Positions 17,323 to 24,094 of a stretch of DNA of 39,679 nt are shown here, in pieces. The stretch lies in contig JAIMBL010000017.1 in assembly GCA_023511615.1 (NCBI GenBank), forward strand, positions 1 through 39,679. The letters are read 5' to 3'. Position numbers and translations under genes: made by a program. This DNA is from Leptolyngbyaceae cyanobacterium HOT.MB2.61. GTDB lineage: Bacteria; Cyanobacteriota; Cyanobacteriia; Leptolyngbyales; Leptolyngbyaceae. Under the pieces are notes generated by a model. The model did not search any database. It saw nothing but the letters and a program-made list of their open reading frames with translations, and was not told the origin of the DNA. Numbering within the stretch: position 1 is the first letter of the stretch; every line of letters starts with the position of its first letter.

Positions 17323-17442
17323 GTGCTAAGTTCTGGAAGAATTCCTTTGTGGATTGTGGCGACGATCGCAGGAACTGGCGTACTTGTCGTAGTAGGGCTT
17401 TTCTTCTACGGCGCTTACGCAGGTCTGGGGTCTTCAATGTAA
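17323..17442 (+). CDS. psbJ: Photosystem II reaction centre protein J
   Basis: 39 residues: [19 protein letters not shown], a glycine-rich membrane helix and [13 protein letters not shown], all typical of PsbJ. The start is GTG at 17323, fixed by a strong AGGAGG 8 nt upstream; there is no ATG at that point. The gap from psbL is 161 bp, long for this operon, and is AT-rich. PsbJ affects electron flow from QA to QB and PSII assembly. Confidence 0.95.
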   Translation: MLSSGRIPLWIVATIAGTGVLVVVGLFFYGAYAGLGSSM

Positions 17443-17469
17443 ATCGCAAGCCATCTGGCTTCACCCTTA

Positions 17470-17509
17470 TTTTCAGGTTATTACCAACCTATTTTCAGGT
17501 TATTACCAA
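17470..17509. repeat. 22-bp-period tandem repeat downstream of psbJ
   Basis: TTTTCAGGTTATTACCAA occurs at 17470-17487 and again at 17492-17509, separated by CCTA. It lies just before the psbJ terminator. Confidence 0.9.
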
Positions 17510-17512
17510 TAG

Positions 17513-17543
17513 AAAAACCGCCCAAGTATCTGAGGCGGTTTTT
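17513..17543. terminator. Bidirectional rho-independent terminator (psbEFLJ / psaI)
   Basis: A perfect 10-bp stem AAAAACCGCC / GGCGGTTTTT with an 11-nt loop. The stem base gives a T-run in both directions, so it can end psbEFLJ from the left and psaI from the right. Confidence 0.88.
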
Positions 17544-17573
17544 CTGCTATGAACAGTGCAGTGGTGAATTCAA

Positions 17574-17702
17574 TTAAATTCCACTGGGATCTTCACGTTC
17601 GATGTAAATGAACAGAAGCCCAAAGACGACTGCGGGCAAAAGCCAGCAGACTACAGGAATAAGAATCCAGGGCAAGAAAGAAGCTGCGTATTCGCCTGTC
17701 AT
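17574..17702 (-). CDS. psaI: Photosystem I reaction centre subunit VIII
   Basis: 42 residues, too short for a usual ORF cut-off. The sequence [20 protein letters not shown] with a following helix and [11 protein letters not shown] is typical of PsaI, the one-helix subunit that stabilises PsaL and PSI trimers. The ATG at 17702 has AGGA about 9-10 nt upstream. In many cyanobacteria psaI is next to psaL. Here it is alone and converges on psbJ across a shared terminator. Confidence 0.93.
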   Translation of the reverse strand: MTGEYAASFLPWILIPVVCWLLPAVVFGLLFIYIEREDPSGI

Positions 17703-17792
17703 AACAACATTTCCTATCTAGATTTAGATGATTCTGGAAAGACTCTACTGTGAACCGGGGACAAGTTTGTGGTTTCTAAAGATTCTTAATAA

Positions 17793-20342
17793 TTAGAATT
17801 GGGCGTCAAAGTCATCCAGAGAAGCAACGGGCAGGTCGGGGGGCACGATGCTGCGGCCAAGGCTAACCTTGTGGCTTTCTCGTTGAGTATGCATTTCAAT
17901 AGCAATGGCCTCAAACAGCACCTCCAGGCTGCCAAACGGTACGGTGAGTTGGGTCAGGGCTTCCAACTCTCCCCGGCTGTTGGGCAGGAAGTCGAGCAAC
18001 CAGCGCGGACCATCCAGGAGTGAGCGCGTCTGACGATCAATCACCCACAGCTTGACGTAGATACGAGGCTCCAGATAGGGCAATTTAACCCGAATATTCA
18101 CGGGCTTTCCAGCAACCAACTCTCCCTTGGTCATCTCCAAAACTGGCGTTGGAACGGGCTCATTCAGTGGCAGAACGAGCGGATCAGGTTCTTCGGAAGT
18201 GTAAACCCAGGGTTTAAAGCCCTTGCGCTGCCGCTGGTGGCCACCGGGTAGCAGTTCATTATCCACAACCACTTCTTCCGTTGCCAGACGATCCAATTTT
18301 TCTCCCCTGGAAGAACCATTTCGAGCCAGAGGGGAAGCCTTGCTGGGATAGAGCTTAGACCGTAACCACTCTGACAACTCAGTATCGTTGGCGAGGGAAC
18401 TGAGCCGAGTCAGAAATCGATCTTGCAACTTCAGCGATTGAAACTCCATCTGGACAGGAGATGGCAGGTCAATGACGGGCGACTCAGATTGAGCTTCTTT
18501 AGTTAGCCCGGTGACAGATTCAACCCGGTCCTGCTGAAGGGGAGTTTCGGTTTTCGAGTCCTCCGTCAACGCCGAAATTGGGTTCAAAATACTATCGGAT
18601 AGCCCTGTGGGAGTGGCCTGCTCAGCTTCTGGAACACTCTGCCCCACCGGAATGGCTTTTGTCGTCAATTCAGGCAGAGGTTCCGCTGCCACGACAGGTT
18701 CATCGCCTGCTTGTTCAGAATCCAGGTCGGCTTGTTCTGAGCGATCGCCCGGTTGAAAGGAGCTAAATGAGTTTGCCTGTGGATTAGCTGGAAAGATAAA
18801 GGTCGGCAGTTCAATTGGCTTTGTCCGGGGTTGGTCAGTGTTGGGGTAGTAGATTTGCGGCGGTAGGGGCTGACCGAGTAAAGATTGAAAGCGGCGGCGG
18901 GAATCGGGAGAAGCCTTGACTGGCTGAGGCTCCAGAAAGGAGAGGTTAAGGGAGGGCATTTCCTGCTCTTTCGCCAGCTTTTGGGAAAGCTCCAGGGGTA
19001 GATCAATGCGATCAATCTGATCCGCTTCTGTTTGCGCGGCGAGGGTTTCGTCGAGGGCTTCGCTGATCTTCTCCAGTTCGCCGACCAGTTCCTGCGGATC
19101 AGCAGTGATGGTAAATGCCTGAGTGGTGAGTGTAGTCAGCTCACTACTGGTTTCTCCCATTGAGCCACACAACAAAACCTCTCCCAAAATGAGGCGCGTT
19201 TGCACATCCTCGGGGAGGGAGCAGGAAAAGGAGAAGGGAAAGGGTGGGGACTGATCGGGAATGGACTGGCGATCGCTGATCAGCACCTGTAAACTCTGGG
19301 GATCTCGCAAGCAAAGCTGGAGTTCTCGAAGCCTTACTCCTGCTAACTGGAGGGGTTCCTCAACGGACTCCCAGGGGTCTGCAATTTCGGGTTCAGGCGA
19401 TCGCTCCTCCGAGTTTAAGGACGGATCGACATTGAAGGGGGCACCGGGCTTAATCTCAACCTGCCCAGCAATAGTGATTCCCTCGCCTCGATGGGAAATG
19501 ATGGCTTCCTGGTTCAGGGTCAGGACGGGAGTATAGCCAGGAGGAAGGAGAAGCCCAGAGGAGGGGACTACCGCATCCTGGTTGAAGTGATGGGAGGTTG
19601 CCACTGAATTAGAAGGCATGGCTGGAACTGCCTCCCCTGAACCCAACTCAGAAGCCACCGTAGCCAGGTCAAAATCCTGCATGACTTCATCCACCAGCCG
19701 ATTGGACAGTTGCTCAGCCAGTTGAAACAGGCGATCCATTGAATCGCCTAAGATTTCTGCCACTTCAGGCGGCAGGTCGGATAAACCGTTGCGGGCGATC
19801 GCGGGTTCTGGGACAACCCCAGGTGGAAGGAGTGCCTCAGCTTCTGAGCCAACAACTGGAACGGCCGATGGCGTTGCGGTTGGTTCGGCCTGAGGTTGGG
19901 TTGCATCGGATGGAGACTCCACCCTGGAAGCATCAGAGTTCGATGCATCAGAGGTGATCCAGGGAGAGTCCCATTCCTCTGATTCGACTTCCTTAGCCGA
20001 TACTTGCAACTTGACCGCGTATTGCCAGGCATCGCCTACCAGGTCTGACATCAAATCCGTAGAAGAACAGCATAGCTCCCAGAGTCCTGGTTCAAGTCGG
20101 GTGTAGGGAATCACAACCAGCAGTCCATTGGGGTTTGTGCGGGCAGAGCGCTTTTGAATTCGACGTTTGGGCGGATTTTCGTCCGTAATCAGATGGCTGA
20201 CGCGCACTTCAACCTCTGTATTTTTCTCGCTGGAACGCGCCACCACCCGATAGCGCCCTTCGAGAATTTCAACGTTGGGTGAATCCAGGGGAAGCCAGGA
20301 GCGATCGCCTTCTTTTTGCAGTAAAAATTCCCAGTGTTTCAT
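17793..20342 (-). CDS. Large cyanobacterial protein of unknown function (two beta-rich ends, disordered middle)
   Basis: 849 residues, family not recognised. The N-terminal about 115 residues (MKHWEFLLQKEGDRSWLPLD, then RYRVVARSSEKNTEVEVRVS and YTRLEPGLWELCCSS) look like a beta-sandwich domain. A second beta-rich segment lies near 270-420. The rest of the middle is Pro/Ser/Gln/Glu-rich and probably disordered. The last about 120 residues (GKPVNIRVKLPYLEPRIYVKL, ending LPVASLDDFDAQF) form another beta domain with an acidic tail. There is no signal peptide or membrane helix. The ATG at 20342 has AGG in its leader. It stands alone next to psaI. Confidence 0.8.
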   Translation of the reverse strand: MKHWEFLLQKEGDRSWLPLDSPNVEILEGRYRVVARSSEKNTEVEVRVSHLITDENPPKRRIQKRSARTNPNGLLVVIPYTRLEPGLWELCCSSTDLMSDLVGDAWQYAVKLQVSAKEVESEEWDSPWITSDASNSDASRVESPSDATQPQAEPTATPSAVPVVGSEAEALLPPGVVPEPAIARNGLSDLPPEVAEILGDSMDRLFQLAEQLSNRLVDEVMQDFDLATVASELGSGEAVPAMPSNSVATSHHFNQDAVVPSSGLLLPPGYTPVLTLNQEAIISHRGEGITIAGQVEIKPGAPFNVDPSLNSEERSPEPEIADPWESVEEPLQLAGVRLRELQLCLRDPQSLQVLISDRQSIPDQSPPFPFSFSCSLPEDVQTRLILGEVLLCGSMGETSSELTTLTTQAFTITADPQELVGELEKISEALDETLAAQTEADQIDRIDLPLELSQKLAKEQEMPSLNLSFLEPQPVKASPDSRRRFQSLLGQPLPPQIYYPNTDQPRTKPIELPTFIFPANPQANSFSSFQPGDRSEQADLDSEQAGDEPVVAAEPLPELTTKAIPVGQSVPEAEQATPTGLSDSILNPISALTEDSKTETPLQQDRVESVTGLTKEAQSESPVIDLPSPVQMEFQSLKLQDRFLTRLSSLANDTELSEWLRSKLYPSKASPLARNGSSRGEKLDRLATEEVVVDNELLPGGHQRQRKGFKPWVYTSEEPDPLVLPLNEPVPTPVLEMTKGELVAGKPVNIRVKLPYLEPRIYVKLWVIDRQTRSLLDGPRWLLDFLPNSRGELEALTQLTVPFGSLEVLFEAIAIEMHTQRESHKVSLGRSIVPPDLPVASLDDFDAQF

Positions 20343-20786
20343 TGCACACCTGCCAGGGGTTCCCCGTTAGATTCTTAGTAAGATAACGCTAAATCTAGTA
20401 GGCAGAAAGAAAATTTCCTGCTTAAAGCTTGAGATGATAACTAAATACAGGGGATAAAGCAAAAATATTTACAATCTGTTTAGATTGAGCCTGTCAACGC
20501 CTGGACTAAAGTGACCCTGGCTACCATTTCTGGCCCCAGGCTTGTGATATCCCGGGCGGTAGTGCCCAAATCGTAATGATTTTTGAGTCGTTAATGATGG
20601 CAGTTGGTGCCGCTCATCATTACCTTGTCAGGTCCACCTCCCTGGCATCACCGCTGGACTTTACGCCACAGCCTACCAAAGGCTATAGCCTCAAAGGCTG
20701 TAATAAGTGCTAAGTAGGTGAAATACTAACAGGAACGGGTTACGTTGAACGCTTTAATTTAACTGAATTTAATTGCACCCAGCTAC
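20343..20786. other. Intergenic gap with small palindromes and one repeat C copy
   Basis: 444 bp without a gene. It contains inverted repeats (TAATGATG at 20592-20599 with CATCATTA at 20615-20622; AGGCTATAGCCT near 20683) and ends in repeat C at 20768-20789. The palindromes could be parts of a decayed mobile element or a structured RNA, but nothing more can be supported. Confidence 0.45.
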
Positions 20787-20789
20787 TTA
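20768..20789 (+). repeat. Repeat C, copy 1
   Basis: TTTAATTGCACCCAGCTACTTA. Twenty of these bases recur exactly, inverted, at 28709-28728, and a diverged copy is at 22757-22778. The final TTA is the stop codon (TAA) of the minus-strand gene that ends at 20787. Confidence 0.8.
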
Positions 20790-21080
20790 TAGTCTTGCCA
20801 TCATTCGGGTTAAACGAACCACGACTCTGACCAGCGTTTGAATTTCTCCTGCCCGTTCTACTTCGTGCCGCAATTCTTGCATATGGGCCAGATCTTCTGG
20901 CGTGCAAATCACTTCATTCTCCAGGATTTTGCTGCGAGCCTCCGAAAACGTCATCATGGCCCTGTCCAACTCTTCCTTAAGTTCCAGTTTCCCGTCCAGG
21001 TCTGCTTCCATGTAGCGAATATCCAATTCATTCATGACAGCAGAAGCAGTTTGCAGGAACTCCGTATTGTTGTTAGGCAT
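20787..21080 (-). CDS. Small helical protein of unknown function
   Basis: 97 residues, almost all charged helix (MNELDIRYMEADLDGKLELK then RAMMTFSEARSKILENE), with no signal peptide, membrane helix or known motif. It could form a coiled-coil bundle. The ATG at 21080 has AGGAA 7 nt upstream, which supports translation. Its stop codon coincides with the end of repeat C, and a family A element lies just upstream of it (21107-21186), probably in its leader. Confidence 0.65.
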   Translation of the reverse strand: MPNNNTEFLQTASAVMNELDIRYMEADLDGKLELKEELDRAMMTFSEARSKILENEVICTPEDLAHMQELRHEVERAGEIQTLVRVVVRLTRMMARL

Positions 21081-21106
21081 AGTTATTTCCTCGAATTGAT
21101 TCTTCA

Positions 21107-21186
21107 GACGTTGCTGAATCTGGGTATGAAAAAGTTACTGGATGCTTGAAACTTCGTTTTAATTCATCCTGCTTTTCAGCAACGCC
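21107..21186 (+). mobile_element. MITE-like element, family A copy 1 (80 bp)
   Basis: Non-coding 80-bp element with 12-bp terminal inverted repeats (GACGTTGCTGAA at the left; the right end is the complement of GGCGTTGCTGAA, 11/12 match). It is flanked by a perfect 8-bp target duplication ATTCTTCA (21099-21106 and 21187-21194). The core of 76 bp is 65/76 identical to the inverted copy at 31296-31375. It can fold on itself around TTGAAAC-TTC-GTTTTAA. It carries no transposase, so it would need one in trans. Confidence 0.88.
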
Positions 21187-21236
21187 ATTCTTCAAAGTTG
21201 AGTTAGGTTTACCCTGAGTCCGGTTTTCAGCAGCAC

Positions 21237-21268
21237 TATTGACTTTATCCAGTATTGACTTTATCCAG
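21237..21268. repeat. 16-bp perfect tandem duplication
   Basis: TATTGACTTTATCCAG is repeated head to tail in non-coding DNA. It is the same unit length as the 16-bp duplication at 22237-22268. Confidence 0.9.
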
Positions 21269-21311
21269 TAAAGAGGTGGTCGCCTCTCGCCAGAGGGGAT
21301 CTTCCTTGATC

Positions 21312-21527
21312 TCAATCAAAATGCTGTTTGTTAGGGTTGGCGGGTGGCTTGTAGGGGTCGATCGCTAGATCGACCAGATTAGAGTTAATCTCACTCCGAG
21401 AATTGAGAATGCCATTCACAAAATCTCGGCGCACCCCCGCGTGCGCCTGCTGAGGTGAAGCCAACTCCACCTTGGGCATTGTGTCAATCGCCTGAATTGC
21501 CGCCAGCGACTCTGCCCTGAACTGCAC
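21312..21527 (-). CDS. Possible small protein of unknown function
   Basis: 71 codons from a GTG at 21527 preceded by AGGGAG at a good distance. A start at residue 17 (MPKVELASPQQ) is an alternative. The composition is protein-like (FVNGILNSRSEINSNLVDLA then DPYKPPANPNK) but no family is recognised. A half copy of family B (21547-21582) lies directly upstream in what would be its leader. It may be a real small gene, or a fragment. Confidence 0.4.
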   Translation of the reverse strand: MQFRAESLAAIQAIDTMPKVELASPQQAHAGVRRDFVNGILNSRSEINSNLVDLAIDPYKPPANPNKQHFD

Positions 21528-21546
21528 CGCTGCTCCCTAAAGTGGC

Positions 21547-21582
21547 TTACGCTGCCTTTTCACCGACGAGCCAGGAGAACCT
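21547..21582 (+). mobile_element. Family B element, right-end fragment (copy 4)
   Basis: TTACGC, then CTTTTCACCGACGAGCCAGG and AGAACC, match the last about 36 bases of the 124-bp family B elements with few changes. The left part is missing and no target duplication can be defined, so it is a truncated relic. Confidence 0.6.
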
Positions 21583-21589
21583 TTTTTCC

Positions 21590-22006
21590 TCACTCTCCCA
21601 TGACATGCACCACAAGTTCGCGCGTATGCCCATACTGACGGTGTTCCCAAATATAAATGCCCTGCCAGGTGCCCAGCATTAAGCGCCCCCTGGAAATTGG
21701 AATTTGTTCCGAACTACTGGTTAATGCTGTACGGATGTGGGCAGGCATATCATCCGGGCCTTCCGTGCTGTGAATATAGTTCTCCCATTCGGGAACTAAT
21801 TTTGAGAAGAAGTTTTCTAAATCTTTCAACACATCCGGATCGGCGTTTTCCTGAATCAGTAGACTGGCAGACGTATGACGCAGGAATAGGACGCAAAGTC
21901 CGGTTTGAACTCCAGACTCGGCAACCACGGCCTGAACTTTAGGGGTGATTTTGGAAAGCGATTTGCCTGCTGTTGGAATGCGGAGTACCTGTTGATAATG
22001 GGTCAT
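21590..22006 (-). CDS. YjbQ/UPF0047 family protein (secondary thiamine-phosphate synthase enzyme)
   Basis: A 138-residue member of the YjbQ family, small trimeric proteins with weak thiamine-phosphate synthase activity and an unclear main role. The conserved residues are visible: GLCVLFLRHTSASLLIQENA (with His), DVLKDLENFF, STEGPDDMPAHIRTAL, and the C-terminal GTWQGIYIWEHR. I start at ATG 22006 (MTHYQQVLRIPT), which matches the usual family start. The frame is open to 22159, but those codons are low complexity and overlap the pseudogene upstream. No clear ribosome site precedes 22006. Confidence 0.9.
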   Translation of the reverse strand: MTHYQQVLRIPTAGKSLSKITPKVQAVVAESGVQTGLCVLFLRHTSASLLIQENADPDVLKDLENFFSKLVPEWENYIHSTEGPDDMPAHIRTALTSSSEQIPISRGRLMLGTWQGIYIWEHRQYGHTRELVVHVMGE

Positions 22007-22040
22007 AGTTGTAGGGGGAAATGCCACTTGCAGAGCCATT

Positions 22041-22428
22041 TTAGCGAGAGGCAGCCCTATTAAAAAGCAATGAACTTTTCCGATCGCACCTGCTCCAGGC
22101 ATGCTCCCAGAGCCAGAACAGTGGTCTGAATCTGGTCGGGGCGATCGCCGACGGCGCAAATATATCTATATCCCACTCCGCCAGATTGAGCCCCTGTTGG
22201 TTCAGGACATTTTCTGGATTGGGATTCATCACTTCTACATAGTGAAAAGCAGACATAGTGAAAAGCAGACCAGGTTTGGTTGAGACAATGCCAGTAGTCC
22301 TCGTAGGGTAACTGGTCTGGGGTTTCGGGGTTGGACTGGATCGACCATACTGAGGACCGAACTTTCCCCAGGTCAACCTGACCCTGTCTGGGCTGATTCC
22401 CCAGACAACCTGAAGTCGCTTTGTGATT
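22041..22428 (-). pseudogene. Reading frame broken by a 16-bp tandem duplication
   Basis: From 22428 the minus strand reads KVRSSVWSIQSNPETPDQLP then YEDYWHCLNQTWSAFHYV, where ACATAGTGAAAAGCAG is duplicated (22237-22268). Removing one 16-bp unit restores the frame to VEVMNPNPENVLNQQGLNLA and EWDIDIFAPSAIAPTRFRPL, up to the stop at 22041. The composition on both sides is protein-like, so a frameshift is more likely than chance. There is no ATG at the 5' end, so the start may be lost too. The family is not recognised. The alternative is a chance open frame. Confidence 0.5.
22237..22268. repeat. 16-bp perfect tandem duplication (frameshifting)
   Basis: Two head-to-tail copies of ACATAGTGAAAAGCAG. 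Since 16 is not a multiple of 3, it shifts the minus-strand reading frame described at 22041-22428. Confidence 0.95.
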
Positions 22429-22457
22429 TTAGCTCAAGGTTGGCGATCGCAAAAGTC

Positions 22458-22655
22458 CTAATCCTGCTTCACATTTGCACTCAGCCATTCTGAGGTTTCC
22501 AGAGTTAGCTTCAACTGAGCCCGTCCCAGTTCGCCGTACTCAATCTCGGAAATGGTGCAGGAGTATTGCCATCCGGTTGCGTCTGAGACGATTCTAGCGA
22601 TTGCTTCTTCTAGAGTTGCTGTTTCAACTTTCTTCAGCTTTTCGTGGGCATCCAT
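22458..22655 (-). CDS. Small protein of unknown function
   Basis: 65 residues from ATG 22655 (MDAHEKLKKVETATLEEAIA). The frame is open to 22709 but those codons are not protein-like. It has a helix then a probable beta-hairpin (YSCTISEIEYGELGRAQLKL). GGAAAAG precedes the start at a usable distance. The fold is unknown and no membrane segment is present. Confidence 0.45.
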   Translation of the reverse strand: MDAHEKLKKVETATLEEAIARIVSDATGWQYSCTISEIEYGELGRAQLKLTLETSEWLSANVKQD

Positions 22656-22742
22656 TACTTTTCCAGTAGGTAGACATAGGTTAATTGGCAGAAAGGGGAG
22701 TAGGGACATTGCCCCCAGGCAGGGGTTTTTCCCTCCACCTCC

Positions 22743-22778
22743 AAAACCATCTTTGGTTTAATTTCATCCAGCTACTTA
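22743..22778 (+). repeat. Repeat C, copy 2
   Basis: A 36-base stretch beginning AAAACCATCTTT and ending CATCCAGCTACTTA, 31/36 identical to the inverse of 28709-28744. It directly abuts the target duplication of family B copy 1. Before that insertion its terminal TTA would have been the stop codon of the DUF3616 gene. Confidence 0.8.
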
Positions 22779-22782
22779 TTCC

Positions 22783-22906
22783 GGCTCTCCTGAGAGTTTG
22801 GTGATAAGCGATGCTTATCACTACAACGAAATCAATATTCCAGGGATTTTATTTTAGATGAAAGAGTAGCTCAGGCTACTCTTTTACCAGCAAGCCAGGA
22901 GAACCC
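22783..22906 (+). mobile_element. MITE-like element, family B copy 1 (124 bp)
   Basis: Non-coding 124-bp element with imperfect terminal inverted repeats (GGCTCTCCTG / CAGGAGAACC) flanked by a perfect 7-bp target duplication TTATTCC (22776-22782 and 22907-22913). It is 112/124 identical to copy 2. Two perfect internal hairpins are seen: GTGATAAGC-GAT-GCTTATCAC (22801-22821) and AAAGAGTAGC-TCAG-GCTACTCTTT (22861-22884). It sits exactly at the stop codon of the DUF3616 gene, the stop being supplied by the duplicated target. Confidence 0.92.
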
Positions 22907-23983
22907 TTATTCCAAAAGAAAAACATCGGCAAAGACAGCATTGGGGGCGATTCGTCTCCTGTTATCAGGTAAATCGTAAACCACCAGGAGTGCATTTTGC
23001 TGGTTCAGACAGGGAAACAGCGACAACCCCTCAGCGTGATCACTGCCAATTGTGAACGGCAAATCAAACAAAACTTCTAAATGATCGGATGTTTCCCAAA
23101 TTAACGAGTCGTCCGATCGCTCCAAAACTTTTTTCAACCGAAACAAACGCATCTCCCCTTCTAATTGCATCGTAGGGCCTGCCAAAATAATCAAATTTTC
23201 CCCGCAGAAGCAAAGTTCCCGAATCCCCAATCCATTCAGTTCAAGGAAATGCTTTTTATACTTTTTCTCATCTTTTCCAATAGTTTTTAGGGTCAGGATA
23301 CCCGGCTCAGATTCCTGCACCTCAATTTCTAAAATGATTGCCCAACTCTGTAAAACAGGTCCCCGTAATCCTATGAAAAGTTTGTTTTTGCGAACCGCCA
23401 GCCCTTCAATATCAAAACCATTTTCCTTACTGGGAAGCAGCATTGAAAGGTAGGGGCCCAGATGTTCATCTTCTTTCAAAACATCAATGAGCTGGTTGCC
23501 TTCCTCCGTTCGCTGAAGAGAGGCGGCTATCAATTCTCGATCTGGATGCCTGGGGTGGGGACACGTTTTGTATAGTTCACCCTCAACAACTGGAATTCTG
23601 GCAATTAAATAACGATTCAGATCTCGCTGGATCTCTGCAAGTCGACGAATATCTTTATCTGAATTTCTTCCTTTGGGTTTCTTTCTCTTTAAACTGTGGG
23701 AACCTATTATCCACAGATAGGAATCAGAGTAATCAATACCTTCAATATCAATCTCATCGTCCTGATTTAACAGCGGGACAAAATTCCCCACCTCAAAGGA
23801 CTGATGCTTGCCAAAAACACAGGGTTCAATCGGGGATAGTCGCTCAATCGTATTGAGTTCATCGGAACCTACCCAGAGGCTACCATCGGGTGTCCTGACA
23901 ACGGCTGAAAGTTCCCCCAACAAATCCTCTGACTCTTCAGCAAAACGTAACAACACCCGACTCAGCAGAAAAGGAACTGGCAT
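22907..23983 (-). CDS. DUF3616 family protein
   Basis: 358 residues of the DUF3616 type, a family of unknown function with a beta-propeller-like look. Typical features are LSAVVRTPDGSLWVGSDELN near the start, EIDIEGIDYSDSYLWIIGSH, GFDIEGLAVRKNKLFIGLRG, and the HAEGLSLF block near the end. There is no signal peptide or membrane helix. The ATG at 23983 has GGAG 7 nt upstream. Its TAA stop lies inside the target duplication of a family B element, so its 3' UTR is now the element. Confidence 0.85.
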   Translation of the reverse strand: MPVPFLLSRVLLRFAEESEDLLGELSAVVRTPDGSLWVGSDELNTIERLSPIEPCVFGKHQSFEVGNFVPLLNQDDEIDIEGIDYSDSYLWIIGSHSLKRKKPKGRNSDKDIRRLAEIQRDLNRYLIARIPVVEGELYKTCPHPRHPDRELIAASLQRTEEGNQLIDVLKEDEHLGPYLSMLLPSKENGFDIEGLAVRKNKLFIGLRGPVLQSWAIILEIEVQESEPGILTLKTIGKDEKKYKKHFLELNGLGIRELCFCGENLIILAGPTMQLEGEMRLFRLKKVLERSDDSLIWETSDHLEVLFDLPFTIGSDHAEGLSLFPCLNQQNALLVVYDLPDNRRRIAPNAVFADVFLLE

Positions 23984-24094
23984 GGAGATGCTCCAGGTGG
24001 AAGGGGATAGTTTTGAGGTTTGATGGAGACAACAGGCGACGGGCCGCAGGCAATGGGGTGAGGGGTGAGGTCAGTTGTGAGTTCCCCTCCCCCA

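Noticed and set aside
21073-21315. 80-codon minus-strand frame
   Set aside because: It is made up of the family A element, its flanks and the 16-bp duplication, so it is not a gene.
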